Part shown: piece after piece, positions 1 through 15,000 of the stretch
Position numbering within the stretch: the stretch's first letter is position 1
Layout: every line of letters begins with the position of its first letter
Assembly: GCA_947568835.1 (NCBI GenBank)
Contig: OX387603.1
Span: 13,354,651-13,418,650, forward strand
Reading direction: 5' to 3'
Source: Protonemura montana
Taxonomy: Eukaryota > Arthropoda > Insecta > Plecoptera > Nemouridae
Length of the DNA: 64,000 nt
Notes under the pieces: model-generated
Seen by the model: the letters and a program-made list of their open reading frames with translations, nothing else
Told to the model about the DNA's origin: nothing
Databases searched by the model: none
Made by a program: the position numbers and the translations under genes

Positions 1-54
1 GTGTAGCCGCTTTCTTCGGCGAGACTTCAGGCTTTCCATTCGTCGGAGGAGGGC
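1..54 (-). CDS. cv-c: cv-c exon with RRMESLK motif, cut by the window edge
   Basis: After the acceptor gttttctatcag the frame reads ALLRRMESLKSRRRKRLH, 18 codons in phase 0, and runs off the left edge. The LLxRMESLK block recurs in DLC1-family linkers downstream of SAM and is followed by a basic stretch, as here. The exon's 3' end, the rest of the linker, and the RhoGAP and START domains are not in this window. Confidence 0.87.
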
Positions 55-3000
55 CTGATAGAAAACATTGCTGGTTTAGTTGAAAATGTTAACAAGTTGT
101 TGTAAACATTCTTTTGTCCTAAATAAAAAGAAGTTAACTATCATAAGCACGCCACTCAAGACTTGAGCAAAAAAAAAAACATTTTGATAACAAGACATCA
201 AGGGTCCTAAGAATGTAGGGACATTTTTTCTTGCTAGTTCTTCATTCCAAATTATTCACATCAGGAAACTTTGTGTTAAGTTTCAGTCCCAGGAAATATT
301 TTATGTTTGCTCCCATTAAAATTAGCCCCAGAACCAAGATTTTCTGTCAGTTAGGTTCTACCAAGACTGGAGACCTTTTCTCAAGGCACAGAAAAGCTTG
401 TACCAGCTTTTCCGTGAGAAAATGACGACCCAATCTATGTCAGAACTGTACCTTTGCTCCGTCGCGGAGGCGCTCGCTCCCCGTGCGGCGAAACCGTACC
501 GCCATGAGGTCGGCATCTCCCGCAGCCGGGTTTCCGGGCGGCAAGCTCCCGTAGCGCAGCGGGTTGATCACCGGGATGTCGTCTAGCTCTCCGGAGTCTT
601 CCTCCTCATCCAAGTCTGGCTCGTGCGATGCGTGACTAGGTGCTGTAATGTTACATTGCTTGTTAGGACAGCAGGCAAAATGAAGCCTCATCACTAATTA
701 GTCATTAAGTAATATTCGTTAAGAGTTTTCTTTATTTTTACAAGGAAAGGTAATACCTGTATAATATTATTGGTAGAACAGGGCAGTATTCTAGATAAAA
801 AGTAATGGCATGACCAACATTGTTAGAACTAGAAGACTAGGTAATATAATGCTAGAAAATTGTTTAAATAGAACAAAGATTAGATACTAATTTTATTGCA
901 CAGTAGAAAATTCTTCCTTGTATTTGTACAAAGACAACAATTAAACAATTACACTATAGTAAAGTTCCTAATTGCAGAGCATTGTACTGATTACTTGTAC
1001 CCCACTGCTTTGCAAACAAAACTGAAAGACAAGGCTGTTGACAAATAATTAATGCAAGGTTTATATGCCAACATGAAATCATGTAGGCATGATAAGCTGA
1101 TTAGAATTCTCGTTGTTGGAATACTTTTTGCAAGGACATTCCAGACACATACCTAAACGTACAGTGACATTAAAATAAGTATACGTTTTTGCCCTATCTT
1201 TGCCATCTAGCCAACAAAAACAATCGCAATCCTGAGAGGGTGCATGTTCCTGAAAAATAAAATGTCAACCTATTTACATTCTCAACTCAAGCACGTATGC
1301 TACAAAGGTAACAGACGAAAAGCCAAATTTTTTCAAACCCGATGGAATTTCCGCAAGATACCAATCTTGAAAAAAAAATCGTTCTACCACGCACCTGAAA
1401 TAGCGTGCATTTTCTCTGCGTGCTGTGCAGTTACGTCGCAGACCCTCGACCAGCGTCGCGACTCCGGCTGGAAGGTCCAGTTCTCGCTGAGCGCACAGTT
1501 GTCGTCCTCGTCAGAGTCGTCGGCGCTCTTCTTGGCCAAGTGCTCCACCTTCATCTTCGCGCAACGATTGAGCGCGCTGAGACGTCGGTAAAGGGACTGC
1601 AGCGAGTCAGGGTCCAGGAACGGATGGTCTTTTTGGACACCGCTCACGTCGATTGGGAACTGCAGGTCTGAAAACAGATGAGATCGATTAGTTTTGTTTG
1701 TTTGTTTTGGTTAAACTAGTGTCTTTCGCTATTTCGTTCGTGGACTGGAACCTTCCTGTTCATCGTCAGACGGATAGCCATTTGTGCCGGCGTCATTTGA
1801 AAGGAATTGCAAGTTGTTAAAGGAGCTAGCATCAAACGACATCAATCATTGTCAGTGCTGTCAGTCATCACCAGAGCAGAAGTCTTAAGCCATGTTACTA
1901 TTATCTGAATTCAGTAATTATTACATGTTTTTCTATTCCGATGTTAAGTAACTACCAGATGGTAGATAACGTATGATGGGCACAATGGAATTATGGTGAT
2001 TGGGGATAAGATTGAATCATAACTGATGCTCATAAGATGTAAAAGTACCTTAATGACACATAATTGCGTTAGACTCTCCTTGTAGGACATTGCAGGATGC
2101 TATTCAGATTTTAGATCAATCGTGGTTTCCTGAAATTGGCTTCATAGGAAGTATGATGGATAATTGGCATACCTATATAGTAACGTTATTACGGTGAGAT
2201 GTAAATCTTTTGAGGAAATCGCTTATTACTGTAATTATTGTTCGGATGTGCCTATTCCATTCATTGTGCCATTTCTGAAAGATGGCAATAATTTGTTATT
2301 TGAAAAAATTAGACTTATAATAACAAACTAATGCGAGGTTGAAGCCTATACATTTTTTTAATCACGTGAACACCACGAGCCCATGACGAAGAAGTTCGGG
2401 CATCGAACTCACTTATGTAACTAACGTCTTCGCCCGAAAGACAAGGCGATCATCATTGGCCAATGACCACGCTGTCCTACCAGACACGGACACTTTAGTA
2501 AACATAGCAACTAAGCGCTCATTCAGATAAAAACCTATTTACTCTTGTTTATCTCTCATCGACGTGTAATAAATCTCGCCCACGCCCGCCGGATTGTGTC
2601 ACGTCGAGTATTAGCACACCTGTAATTACCAGCGAGCCATGCCAGCACACACCTATAAAGCCTCTCGGGCCCAGCACCCATCTCGGCCGCCAGATGGGCC
2701 TGATTCCGGCAAAAACATGCTCTCCCACGGGACAACTAGACCTGTGACCGCCAACACGGCGTGGGCCTCCATCGAACACGTACGTGTCCTCACGAAACGG
2801 TCGTTATTTTCCAACGAATAGGGAGCAAAATTCAAAATGTGAGATTTCGATTTTCATACAAGACGCGGTTAAGTGCTGAAATCGCGGCCTTGATTGGACA
2901 CGTGAGGCTGCGGTAAGACCGCGCGGCAAGGCGAGTGGAAAGTTATCGGTAAACATAACCAATCTAATTGTTGGGTATAAAGATAGAACCAATTGATTTT

Positions 3001-6000
3001 TATTACTGGTGGTGTAAGCCCTAATAATGTGTATTAGTTTTTGAGTTGTTTGTTTAATTCGTTAGCAAGTTCCGGATTATGGCTTTGCGTAAGGTATAGG
3101 TGGTTCTGGTTGTATAGCTTAACAGGCGACGACTTCACTTCTATCGAGAGGTATTTTATTAATTCGCCGCACACCAAAATATGGCATCAATTAGGAACTG
3201 AGTCATCGGCTTGGGACGTGGAGAGTGTGATGCAAAGAGTGTGATGAGTGAAATTTCTATCATCACAACACAAACAGACCAATTTGCAATGTCGTAAAAG
3301 TGAATTGTGTATCAAAGCCTTAACGATTCTTTCAAAAAAGTGTCTACAACTTTTATAAATAATGACAATAAAATATTGGACCATCGTTTTACAACCCCGT
3401 CTTGCCAGTTACTTTCATTTATACACCGATGAAAGCTCTGGTATCATAAATAGGTCCTGTTTTATGATATATCATTTAATACTTGAGTTCATACAAACTA
3501 TAGAGGACCAACCCTGCACTAGATAATCAATTTAATAACGACTGAGCTGCTTACTCCTTTTACGCTAAATATACAGTGTGAAATGATACGATCGGTGGAT
3601 AAAACCAGTGTTCTTAAGAGCCCCGAGGAAGAAAGTCTATGGATGCCGTTAGCCTACGAAAAAATCGATCGTTTTTGATAATTATATACGCTGGACTAAA
3701 AGCTTCAAGTTTAAAGTTTGGATGGGCGTCACTTCGACCGTGTTGCTACACACAAGTTTAGATTGAATCGTGGGTAACGCATGTGATGCACTCAATAAGA
3801 CTTAACTGTTTGGAAACCTTGTGAAATTGACTCACCCTCGTACATCTGCGCATATTGAGGAAACCCTGCCGCCCTGAGCCACTTGCAAGCTTCACCAGCC
3901 TCGATTTCTGCAACAGAAGAGCGAAAATTCAAATTAGCACAAATCATAGATCGAAACAAATATTCAAACTCAAATAATGGGATCAATAACCTGGCAGAAT
4001 ACCTGCTGATACTTCTGCCTACACGAAATACTAGTAAGTGAAAGCACTCGCTCCATAAATGAGGACCAAATTATTGAATTTAGATGAAATAGGGAATAGA
4101 ACCGTTACGCCCACTACACTTGAAATTCTGTCAGTAGCCTTTGTTTGACGTTTTAACGGACCATCAGCAAACTCAATTAAAACTTTAAGTGCTCGTCCGT
4201 ATTATTAAATAATAAGATTATTTCACACGTAGGTATCTAAAGAGCAGAGAGTAAAGTGCATCAACCTTAGACAGTAAAGTACAGTGTACACACTGGCGAC
4301 CTTATTGAGGAGGGGCTCGCTATGAGCGATATAAAACATGATGGTGCACCTTCACAATGTGTCTACTATCTACGACAAGTGCTATTTAGCCTAATGGTTT
4401 GTCGCGCACACACCACAAAGCCAAATTTGTTTTCAAACCAAAGTGACCAGAAAACAGCCTCAAATCGACTACCTCTCTAATGTTCAAGCGCCATTGGCGC
4501 CATCCCCCCAATAAAAAAAAGCCAGACACAAGTATGTCCTTCTTTTTCGTTAAAAACAACATTTCGCTGTTGTATATAATAGCATAATCTCCTCTCACTC
4601 AAATGTATACACCATTAAACTCAGCCGACCATGAGCTACCCCAGTCCGCTAAAAGCACACCAATATTTGTTTTACATTGGCGCGGGTGGCTCTTACTTTC
4701 ATTCGACTGTAATAACGAACCATAAACGCTGCTAAAAGCAACCTTTATCTGGGACCGCTAATCGGCCCTTATTTTGGCGCTATATGGGCTCAAGGTGCTG
4801 AGTGCGACGCTATCGCAGTTGAGCCCTGATGGGTGCTGTCCATGGTATCTATGGCCCACAGAGAGGGGCCATACGGGACAGTAAAATCATTTCCATGTAC
4901 CTACTCATGATACGACGATGAACCAATAACCTAGGGTCAAATCGCTCTAGTGTCAATTTAGGGTTTCGAAGGGCACTAACCACGGAGTTCACGGACGAAG
5001 CCAGCTCGAATTGCGACCCTCGCACGCACATTTGTTTGTTTTTTTCTCGAGATGTCACAATGCGTGACCGCACGCAGGTTTACATAAGGCTTATCTCAAT
5101 GGTCCAATATCTTGGATCAACATTTCAGTCGGAATCGGTATTTGTCTGGCCGTTACTTTGGAAGCTGGGAGGATGCGGACGAAGTTGAGGTAGGATGTGA
5201 AGAAGATCAATACCTCACTCTATTTTAGGCCAGGGCAAGGTTTAAATTGTCAGGGAGAACGATTTTAATTCAGTAAACAACGCGAGGAACATAAATCGAA
5301 CAAAAACGAGTGCAGAACAAAAAAAAAATCAATGTTTACTCAACGAGTGATTGACTTGTATTCTCGAATTAGGAGTTTCAAATTACCTAGTAGCAAAAAC
5401 ATACACAAAGCATCGAGATAATTTGACTTTGCGCGCGTGCGATTCAACAGTTCGACGACGAGAGCGAAGAGAATCTGCAATAGCGCCGAGCAGGTCTCCC
5501 ATCAAGCAACATTCTTCAAGTCCGATTTCATGAGGCAAGGAGTGCCGCCCTGTTCTCAAGTCTTGGCGGCGACAGACAAGTGGAACCACACGTCGAGCTC
5601 ATGGTCGGTCAATAACGCAATCATGCTTTCGAGTTTGAAAATGGAAATATGTCGCGGAGCGCAGTGCTTGTGCAATTGAAAGTCATGCTGTTTTTGAAAA
5701 AATACGAGAAACACCCAATACTGGGGTAGAAGGGCAGAACCATTTCGCCATACCTTTCAAGTTTCATCATTCAAACGTAGGAAAGTTTACGGAAATATAA
5801 TATGTGGGTGGAAGTTTGAAACTTGGCGATTACAAAATGCTGTTCATAAATAGAAGGTCCGTTGTTGAATAACAAAAAAAGTATCAACGCATTCGTGCCT
5901 AGTACGATTGATAAGTAACGCACACGACGAAGCAGGAATACACAAATTCGCTCGCTTGTTTCGGTTGCGGTTGATCGAACTTCGTTGATATTACAAACGG

Positions 6001-9000
6001 TGTCCATATTCAATTTATTTCGACATTAAAAATCGAAAGCTCCTGGGAGTTATGGCACCGCACGCATGATCGACGCATTCGACTAGGTGAATGCCGCAAT
6101 TCGATTTATCCGTCCGCCAAATTCCATTACGGAAATGATAAATATGTGTGTACAATATTGCGATTTGTGTGTACAAGATTCGGTTCAGTTAGCATAGCAG
6201 GTAGCTACCATCGCTGACATAGGAAGGGCCTCTAAGCGAAATTTGCTTGGGAATGTCACGCAGTCAATTAACCCTTGCCAACTCCTTGCCTTCTGTCTTG
6301 ACGGATAGCAAAACATTGCATTCGTCTGTCTTAGACATTTTCAAAAGAGCAAAATAAACGACGATAATACTATTTCCATGTTTGTGTTCACCCCCCGATG
6401 CGCTTTTGACGAATTTTAAAAGGTTTTCTGTCAGAGAATGGGGACAAATTGGCAAAAATACTTCAGGCGCCAAACTAGCGTACGTCTAGCTTCTTATTGC
6501 CACTCGAATATACCTTGAAGATGAAAACTGGTGATAGAAGTTGACAACTTTGTAGCCCTGGAGTAGCCCTATGATAAATAACGATATAATTGAACCATTA
6601 GGATACCTTGAAATACGAAAGTTTCACAAGTGAAGGGAACACAAAACACTGGCCACAAAAAAATATATAATTCGGAGATAATATTTCGAAAAATAAAAAT
6701 GATTGTTCAATTGACATGGTTAAAATAGATGAAGGTCCACGCTTTGATAATTATGTTTTATTACCTTCGATGTAAGCTTAGAGGAGGACCAGACACAAAG
6801 CTCACCGGCATGGATTGGCTTGCACCCGGTTAGACGTGTTAATTCCACCGATACCGTTCAATCAAACGCCGAACTTATTTGATATGTAATCGAACACCAC
6901 CCCATGACAGAACCGCCGCTTGGGATTGACTAAAGAAAACATCGGATTCGTTTGAGATTCCATTTCGCAGTGTTGACTCGAGCGACTCCCAGGGAGAGAC
7001 GGCTTTCACAGGCACAGCATACCGTCAAAATGTGTGCCGAATACACCACATCCCAAACTTGGCCGACAACCTCTGGTCCCAGATGAAATTGACAGCTGGA
7101 TCCAACTCCATTACTTTACGAGTCAGGGTTGAGTTAAGTTACACCAGCGAAATACAAAATCCAACACTCTCAGTTTCACCCGAAACACGGTAAATAATAC
7201 CTTTCCTAATTGAGAAGATCTCTGGCAGAGTACAGACGATAAACTTTACTTCCCTGAAGGGTTGAAAACTTGTATCACTGTTCATAGCTCATCCAGAGAG
7301 TTCTTCTAATGATTAATTGCCGACGCTAATCTGATTCCCCTAGTGGCCTGTTCAGAAACTCACTCGAAGGCTGTTTCGAATTTATAACAATGGAATACGC
7401 GAGTAGACACACTACGATTTCACGGCCCGTGGGTAGGCTTGGCACCATTCTTATATTTGTCCAAATTACGGGTTGATGGTAACAAAATCGACTCGCCCTT
7501 ATACGCTTGGGAATTGTACCTGTACAAGAGAATTTGATTCATCATATCTATAATAAGAAGACGCACAACATTACAGCAATTATTGAGTGTGCATGTGTGC
7601 TCATCTTCAAAATAACGCGACAATCCTTCATGACATCATAGAAGATATGAGGAGGAGTTTAAACGAACAATAAGACGGTTAAATAATAACATTCTTGTCC
7701 CTGGCGTCAATTGCTTTGACAAATACGGCTGCTTGGTCGTCAAGAATTTGCTAGGCGGGTTCGCTAACGAAAGCCTAAAGAAACGCGCCAACTGAGTTCC
7801 ATCTTTGTTTCACTACCATTGAGTTTATATGCATAGTCAGCGAGCCAGCGTAAACGCTGATCTTTCTGCTGGGCAGTGTTCCCGGCTCGTTTACTCAGCG
7901 GAAAGTTTAAAATTAACGCTGGCCCTCTGACTATACTTATTCACTCAATGGCAGTAGACATTTCTTCTGCCTGCCTCTCATTTTGCAATGTGGCCGCTAC
8001 CCATGCTGTTAACGTACCAATCGAGTAAGTACAAGTGCATTAGCAAAATCCAAAATGTCTATCGCGTTGGAGATGAGAACAAAAAGTCGTAATGTCCACG
8101 CATTGTTTGTAAATTCAACGTGCACTCAGAATCACAATGGAGCGATCCTGGTGGGATAACGCTGCGTCTTTATCTCCGCTTTATTACAACTCTCCTGTTT
8201 AAAACGATTCTCTTGTAGTGAGTTAAAGAATATATATCATAATATCACATCTAAGTATTATTGAGATATCACATGCAGACGGCCAGTAGAAAAACTGACA
8301 GTGCCAAAGATATGAATAGAAGCACCGGACTTATCAAGTTCTAATAGAACATAAAGATTGGAGAAAATTGATCAATTACTATCAACAGTCATGAAAGGAA
8401 TTGCGGAAGAAGAAATCAAATCAAATCCAATTGACCATCGCTCGTTGGCATTGAAACGAGCAAATTATTTTGATATCATGTTGCCGAAATGGCCCCCTAA
8501 TTTTATAGGTGCTCCTTCCTTTGGCTTGTATAACATGACTATTTTTTATTTTGTAAGTGTAAAGAGGAAATTGATTCTTAGGAAAGTCCGGTACCCCCCC
8601 GAACGTGCCATAGTTTCACTAACGCCGACTTTCATCCGACATCCACGGAAAAACTATTCGAACTTATACTTTAGTGATGTTAATCGCATGAAAAGCATTG
8701 AGATCGTGAACACAGGTCCAGTTTTCCTTGTCAACGGTGAAAAAATCCACTATCCGCAGCACATCGAATCGATATCGTTCGGGCATGAGCGCACAATTCG
8801 ATATGGGTTAAACAGTACAACATGTGCTCATGTTAAATTCGTTGCAAAAAGTTTCAAACAATGGAGCTCGGTGTTTTCGAGTCATCTGATCGCAAGCCGC
8901 CGATCAGATGCTTTTAGCTGAGTTGAACATTTCCGGCAGCACGAGTGATGAGCCTGTCATCGATTACTTTGAATTTGTTTCGCGAGCACAGAAATAGAGC

Positions 9001-12000
9001 AGAAAAAACAATTTAGGACGAGAAAAACTAAACTAACTACCTACATTCGCATAAACGCATATAAAGATACAGTTGTAAGCTGATTATGTATTGAACTTTG
9101 TGGATGTAGGTGGTATATGTAGGCGTTATAATTGGAACATGGACATTGGAACGACTATTACAAACATGAATTCGATCACAAGTAACGAGTGTTTTACCTA
9201 ATTACACACAGCTGATATAATGAAATACAATTTTCATAAAAATAGACAATCCCTTTCATGTTTCTACGGGGGTACTCAAAATAGCAACGTGCCGCTCGAC
9301 TGCACCCCACGCATATATTTATCCACACCCCGAAAGTATTGCTTCACGATTTTGCTGACTATTTAACAGCTGTTCCTGAATAGCAGTAGGATTCAAACTG
9401 CAATCGATTACCAGACCCTAACGGCATTACTCAAACTGAGTGGTGCAATGAGTGATATTGTTGTCATGGTTTGGTAACACAGTGCAAGTAAGAAAACACA
9501 AACATAAACGTGCGCTAAAAGTGACAGATGCGAATCAAATTGTCGCTAGCGACGCCCCTAGACCGACCGGAAGTTCCGCTTTGTGAGTCTGGAAAACGCC
9601 TGTTTATAACGTTGAAGGATTCAGTTTTAAATTGCATTCTGTTTGTTACGCTGTCCTGAAACCCTGAGACAGGGATTCACACAAAGCTACCTGGGCGAGA
9701 GTGTAACAGAGCAATCAAAACTAGATTTATGCCTCGTCATGGTGGATAAAATTTGAGAAAATTTTCACTTCTGCCGTTCATAAGAATAAATTCATGTGAA
9801 TTACCAAAAAGTGAGGCATAAACTCGCATTTACAATCTTACAGCTGAGTTATTCTCGCCCGTAAAAAACCTCAACACATCGAATTTTGTTTATTCTCTAA
9901 TAATTTCTAAGAGGCATATTACATTTTTCAAGCATTAAACAGGAGCTTGAACTATAAAACTTCGCCATAGATCGCTTTTAACAATAAATGAATGCTCAGG
10001 CGTCACAGAAGGGTTCTATATTATCCCAGAGTAATGACCTTTGCTGCGTCCAGGTGATGCCATTAGAAGATATATAACAACCAGGAAAAAACAAGTACCA
10101 ATAAAGTTGCATCGTGTGTCATAAATCATAGATTAATCCTCGATTCGAGAAGATTTACCAATGTCGAAGATGCACAAAGAATGCGTGATAGGGCTTGGAA
10201 CGCGGTGACATTGGAGTTGGAGAGATGAATGCGCGGGTCCGAAGCTAACAGCACTGGAAAATCCCTGGTCTGACAACGCCAACCGCTAAGTGTTCTATTG
10301 GATTTGTAGTAAAGCAACGAAAAATATGAATTAAAATTGAGTGTATTAAGCCGTGGGGCTGAAGCTTGCTAACTGTCCAGAAATCTGAAGAGTCCAATCG
10401 AATCCAATAGTCTATCGAGTTCATTGTAAAACTTCAATAACCATTACACTTATTTGAAGGAAAAATGTGTCTGTTTACCATTTACAGGTCATTTGCACCA
10501 CGGAAAAAGGGGTGCCCTGAAGTGTCATATTAACAGGCACTCAATTGCTTTCATTTAACGTCCCTGAAACTCCCTAAAAACCAACAAAATCGCAGTAAAT
10601 TCCCTCAAATTTGTTGTAAAACAACTCGTACTATTAATAAACCACGCGGCTATCCTTGCCAACAAGTCGTCCAACTGGCACAAGCGAAGAAATAAACACG
10701 GGTTGCATTTCGTGATGGATAAAGTGAAACTTTGTCCGCAAATACAAGACAGTGATCTAGTGTAGCGACAACGACGCCGCCGTCGACGTGCGGTCTGGCA
10801 TCGCCACCCAAGTTCAAAGCCGAGACACGGGCGTCGAGCTGTCTGCGACGCTAGCCAATTGCCCCCCCCCCCCCCCCCCCACTCTCCCTACACGCCCCAC
10901 CAAAGCGTCGCCCACGGCGTCGCGGCGCTTGATTAGTGACTTACTCTACGTGATTGTGCCATCAACCAGTTGACTGTGTTTCCGGTGTGGAACAACCAAC
11001 ATCCGCACGTATGACAGTTAATTGAAGATCAAAGAATTTCCACTAATCAACTGTTACGTGATTGCGTTAAATTAAAAAGTGATTAGTGTTATATTTCATT
11101 CCCAACAGCTAGAAAGCGACTTTGCGAGAAACAAAAAAATATTTCTCTACAAAATGTGATTTCTGTTTTTGTTCGATGGGAAATGTTTGAATCTGAGCTA
11201 ATAGTAGGTCAGCGTCGTTGGTTGTTACGCTCAAAGTTAGAGACATGGTGGAATTCATTTGACATAATTATGCGCAGTTGGTGAATGCTTAACCACACAC
11301 ACACATGCTAAGTTAATATGTTATTATACAATGCAGATTAGGTCAACGATAAACAATAATCGACCCATTTTTACAAAATAATTGTTTATCAGAATCATTG
11401 TGTTTTTCTTGGCTCGTTTTCGATTCAACAAAACTGGCCCAAATAACGTGATCAATTTGTTTTAGATCCTGCTTGCATTCGGTAGGCTAGACAGGAGATC
11501 ATCACAAGTCCTCTTTAAAGCGTCGATTTGATTTATTATCATCTTCTCCTTCCTCTTCTTCGAAACCGAATATCTATTTTCGGCTAACATGTAATTCGTT
11601 CGGCCGGCTTTCTTTGCCTCCGGAAAGCCAAGATGTAATAACACCTCGATCCTTAGCGACCGGTAACTGCCGTAATTCATGATCATCCGAGCTCTGTAGT
11701 CGTAGGATGTAATAATAGGAATACAATCTCATGTATCTGAGGGAATTTGGTTCGTTAGCCAGATGTAATGCTTTAACATTGACACTGCCAGATAAGATAG
11801 CCTCTCATTATTTGTAAAAGCAATAAATAATGTGTTGCATGCATAGGTGTGTAATGAAGTCTACAAGATTTCAACTGATAATACAGCACGAGTCGCGAGA
11901 CGAAGGTAAAAGTTATCTGTACCTACGCCTTTAAATAAAGCGGGAAACTTTTATGAAAACGAATTGAATTGGAATCTAACTTTTACAGAAACTAGCAGCG

Positions 12001-15000
12001 ATCGAATAATGATTATAAAGTAAAATGAATGGATACTGTGCCAATCTTTAACAAAGTTGTCTGTCTCATCGAATAAAGTGAGTTTGTGGAGCATTATTAC
12101 AAGACTCATTTCTCTCACCATGCAAAACAGTAAAAAAAAAAAAAAAAAAAAAACAGCCTCCGCATACACGTAATTGCTTTGTATTTCCACACCGCACCAC
12201 ACGCCGTACCTGGGAGAGATAATTACAATGTGATTTATAATCACACAATTCACGTGCGCCTATTTTAAAAGTAGGTCTCTGTATTCGTACGAAAGCCTGC
12301 GTCCGAAAGAACCGCGAGCAGGCACCGGGCTTTTGTTTACACTCATGGCCTTCATTACATCATTACGACATAACTAGCAAAGTGCGTGAGGCACGCAACG
12401 CTTGAAATATGGTCTTGAGAGAAGATCTCGTGTCTTCCACGCAGCCATAGGTATTCAATTCACTGGTCTTAAATATAAAGAGGATCGAAACAGCTTCATT
12501 TTTCACTGTGTTTAGATGCTGTGATATACACGAATTGAAAATAAAAACAGGTTCGCTTTACTTACAAAATAATGATAATTATTATAATAGAGGTAAAATG
12601 GAATTTGTCTCCCCCATGATCTTGTGATGTGGTGCACGTGGCACGAATATAATAATCAATGTTGGCTGTAATTGGTGGATGAGAAACAAAACTCCGCAGG
12701 ACGAAACGAAATAACCAGTGGACCGAGTTTTTTAATTATGGATAAACAGCCCTTTCCGATTGGAATAATTAGAGACGCGTCGGTTTGGACTTAAGACCGA
12801 CTCGACCGCGAGCACCTTTCGATGTTAGCGTGTGTGTTTTAGTTGTGTGTGGACCCCTGCTTGGAGGTGGAAGGAAGTACGTTGATTTTATACGACCGAC
12901 CGCGGGTATATGTATGCTCAAGCCACCCACGTGGCTGGTATTAGATATTGTCTCCCAGGGCGAGAGATGGGCCAAGCGTTCCGACGCTGCGAGACCTGAC
13001 AAACGCAGAGATTAACGCGCGTTTAGCACATGGTTAAAAGATAAAACGTAATAAATTAATGTAATTTTGTTTCACGCATAGTTAAAAAGAAGTAAGAGCA
13101 TGGGTATGAGTATAATTTAATTATTAGAGATGGTCAACATGTTTTATAACCTTCAGGATATCAATACCGGTGAATAGCTGCAGGAGTGTTTTTAAAGGTT
13201 TTAAAATTTTAACTTTGACATCTCTCTCAATTTTAGAAGTTGTGTACTTTATAAAGTTGAACCTGACGTTCTTTGAAAACAAAACAAAGCATATTTATAA
13301 CACTCGAAACAAACACTTACCAACTAGCAAGCAGCACAGAACAACTTTATATGAAACTGGACTACACTGTAATTGTGTTAAATTATACAACGCGCTACCA
13401 AAGGAGCTACAGGAAATCAAAAATGTAGATACTTTTAAATATCATGTAAAAAATTATTATCTGGAGAAAGAATTTACCATATTAATGAATTCCATAGGAA
13501 ATTGATCTAGACTTTAATTTGCCTGTAAATGCACATGACGAAACATAACATTGTATTTAAATGACTATAGGCACTATTAATAAAATGCCGGAACGGAACT
13601 TCTAAGAACATTTCTAGGTTATTATTATGAGACGAAACAACTAGCAGTTTTATCAACCACATATACATTATTTAAAACTAAGAAAAAAGTAAAATAGGGT
13701 ACCTATCTTTAAAAAAAAACCGGTAAATAAAGTAGGCTGAAGATTTTTTTATTAAAACCAGCGAGACACGATTTAATATAAATCTTAAAACTCCCCGCTG
13801 ATACTTGGATCGAATCCCGATGGGTGCACTTCGCCACAGTATTATCTACAGTATTACTGGCAGTAAAACATGGAAACAGTCCCATATCGTGATAGATCGT
13901 GATTGCACATGATTGATTGTGCACTTCTCTCTGTACACATTATTACTTTGTAGTAACTGGAGAATTACAGGGAGAGCGGCGAGGGGTGCCTGGCTTTTGA
14001 ATCAAACGTGCTGCAGTCAGGAAATTATGTGATATGCATGCTTATTCGACGTTTTTTCTTCTCCCTACATGCAATACATATACGTAACTCTGCTCAGATG
14101 AAGAGGACGTATAAGTTAACTAGGGCATCGCGAACGCAAATTCGAGTCGTGTTTTCGATGAGCGTAGCGATATTTTGTCCATTGACTCCGTATTTTTCTT
14201 TGGAAAGGGGTAGCCATTCATAGTTCTTCAGTACTTTCAATTCACCCAAGGATCTTTAAAATTCGTACTGTAAAAAATTTTCCATTCAAGATTTGCCGAA
14301 TTCAATCCAACAATGTTTCTAGATGTTACTTGATTAAACATTTTCATAATTTTGGTAAGTCTTGATTAAAACCCGCTATGATGCTTACGAAATTAAAAAC
14401 GTAGCAGTTCTGTACAGAGATCCGTCCAACCATTTAACCGGTTAAGAGAGATCAAATTCACACAAAAATAAAACATACCGTATTTTTTCCCCCTGGCAGT
14501 CAAATCGAGTGTTCACTTCGCTCGCTATGCTCATCCAATATATGGTAGCAAGGCCTACAAGTAATATTTATATGTGTTTAAACTTATTACAATTCACTAT
14601 CTTAACCTGTGTCTAAGCCATAGCTAAGCTGCAATTGTTTTATTTATGCAGAGTAATTGCAGAAAATAGCCAATAGTATTGTCAATTTTATGGGTTAGTC
14701 ACCATTAGTTACCTGTCACTGGAACCAAATAGGATATGATTATGAACCTGAGCAAATTCTGGGTGTTACTCAAATTTCCTTTGTAAGAGTAACTTAATTT
14801 CCACTGAAATTCAACACAAAGGGAAGCCATAACTTTGATATTTAATGGTCGCAAAGTCAATTAAACAGAAATTACTTAGCGCTGCCGTATGGTAATTTTA
14901 GAAATGAACGCCTATGTCAAGAGTTTCCAAACTTTCATAAAAAATAACGATACTTTGTCACGTTGCCAAAAGGAAAACGTTTCCCTAAAAAGTGTTTGCA

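Noticed and set aside
10936..10962. Minus-strand ATGGCACAATCACGTAGA followed by GTAAGT as an alternative first exon
   Set aside because: The strong donor leaves phase 0, whereas the SAM exon needs phase 1.
12132..12153. A22 run as the tail of a retrocopy
   Set aside because: No coding-like or SINE-like sequence directly upstream on the plus strand.
13790..13850. GGATCGAATCCCGATGGG as part of a tRNA gene
   Set aside because: Looks like a T-arm only; no D-arm or acceptor stem partner at the right distance.
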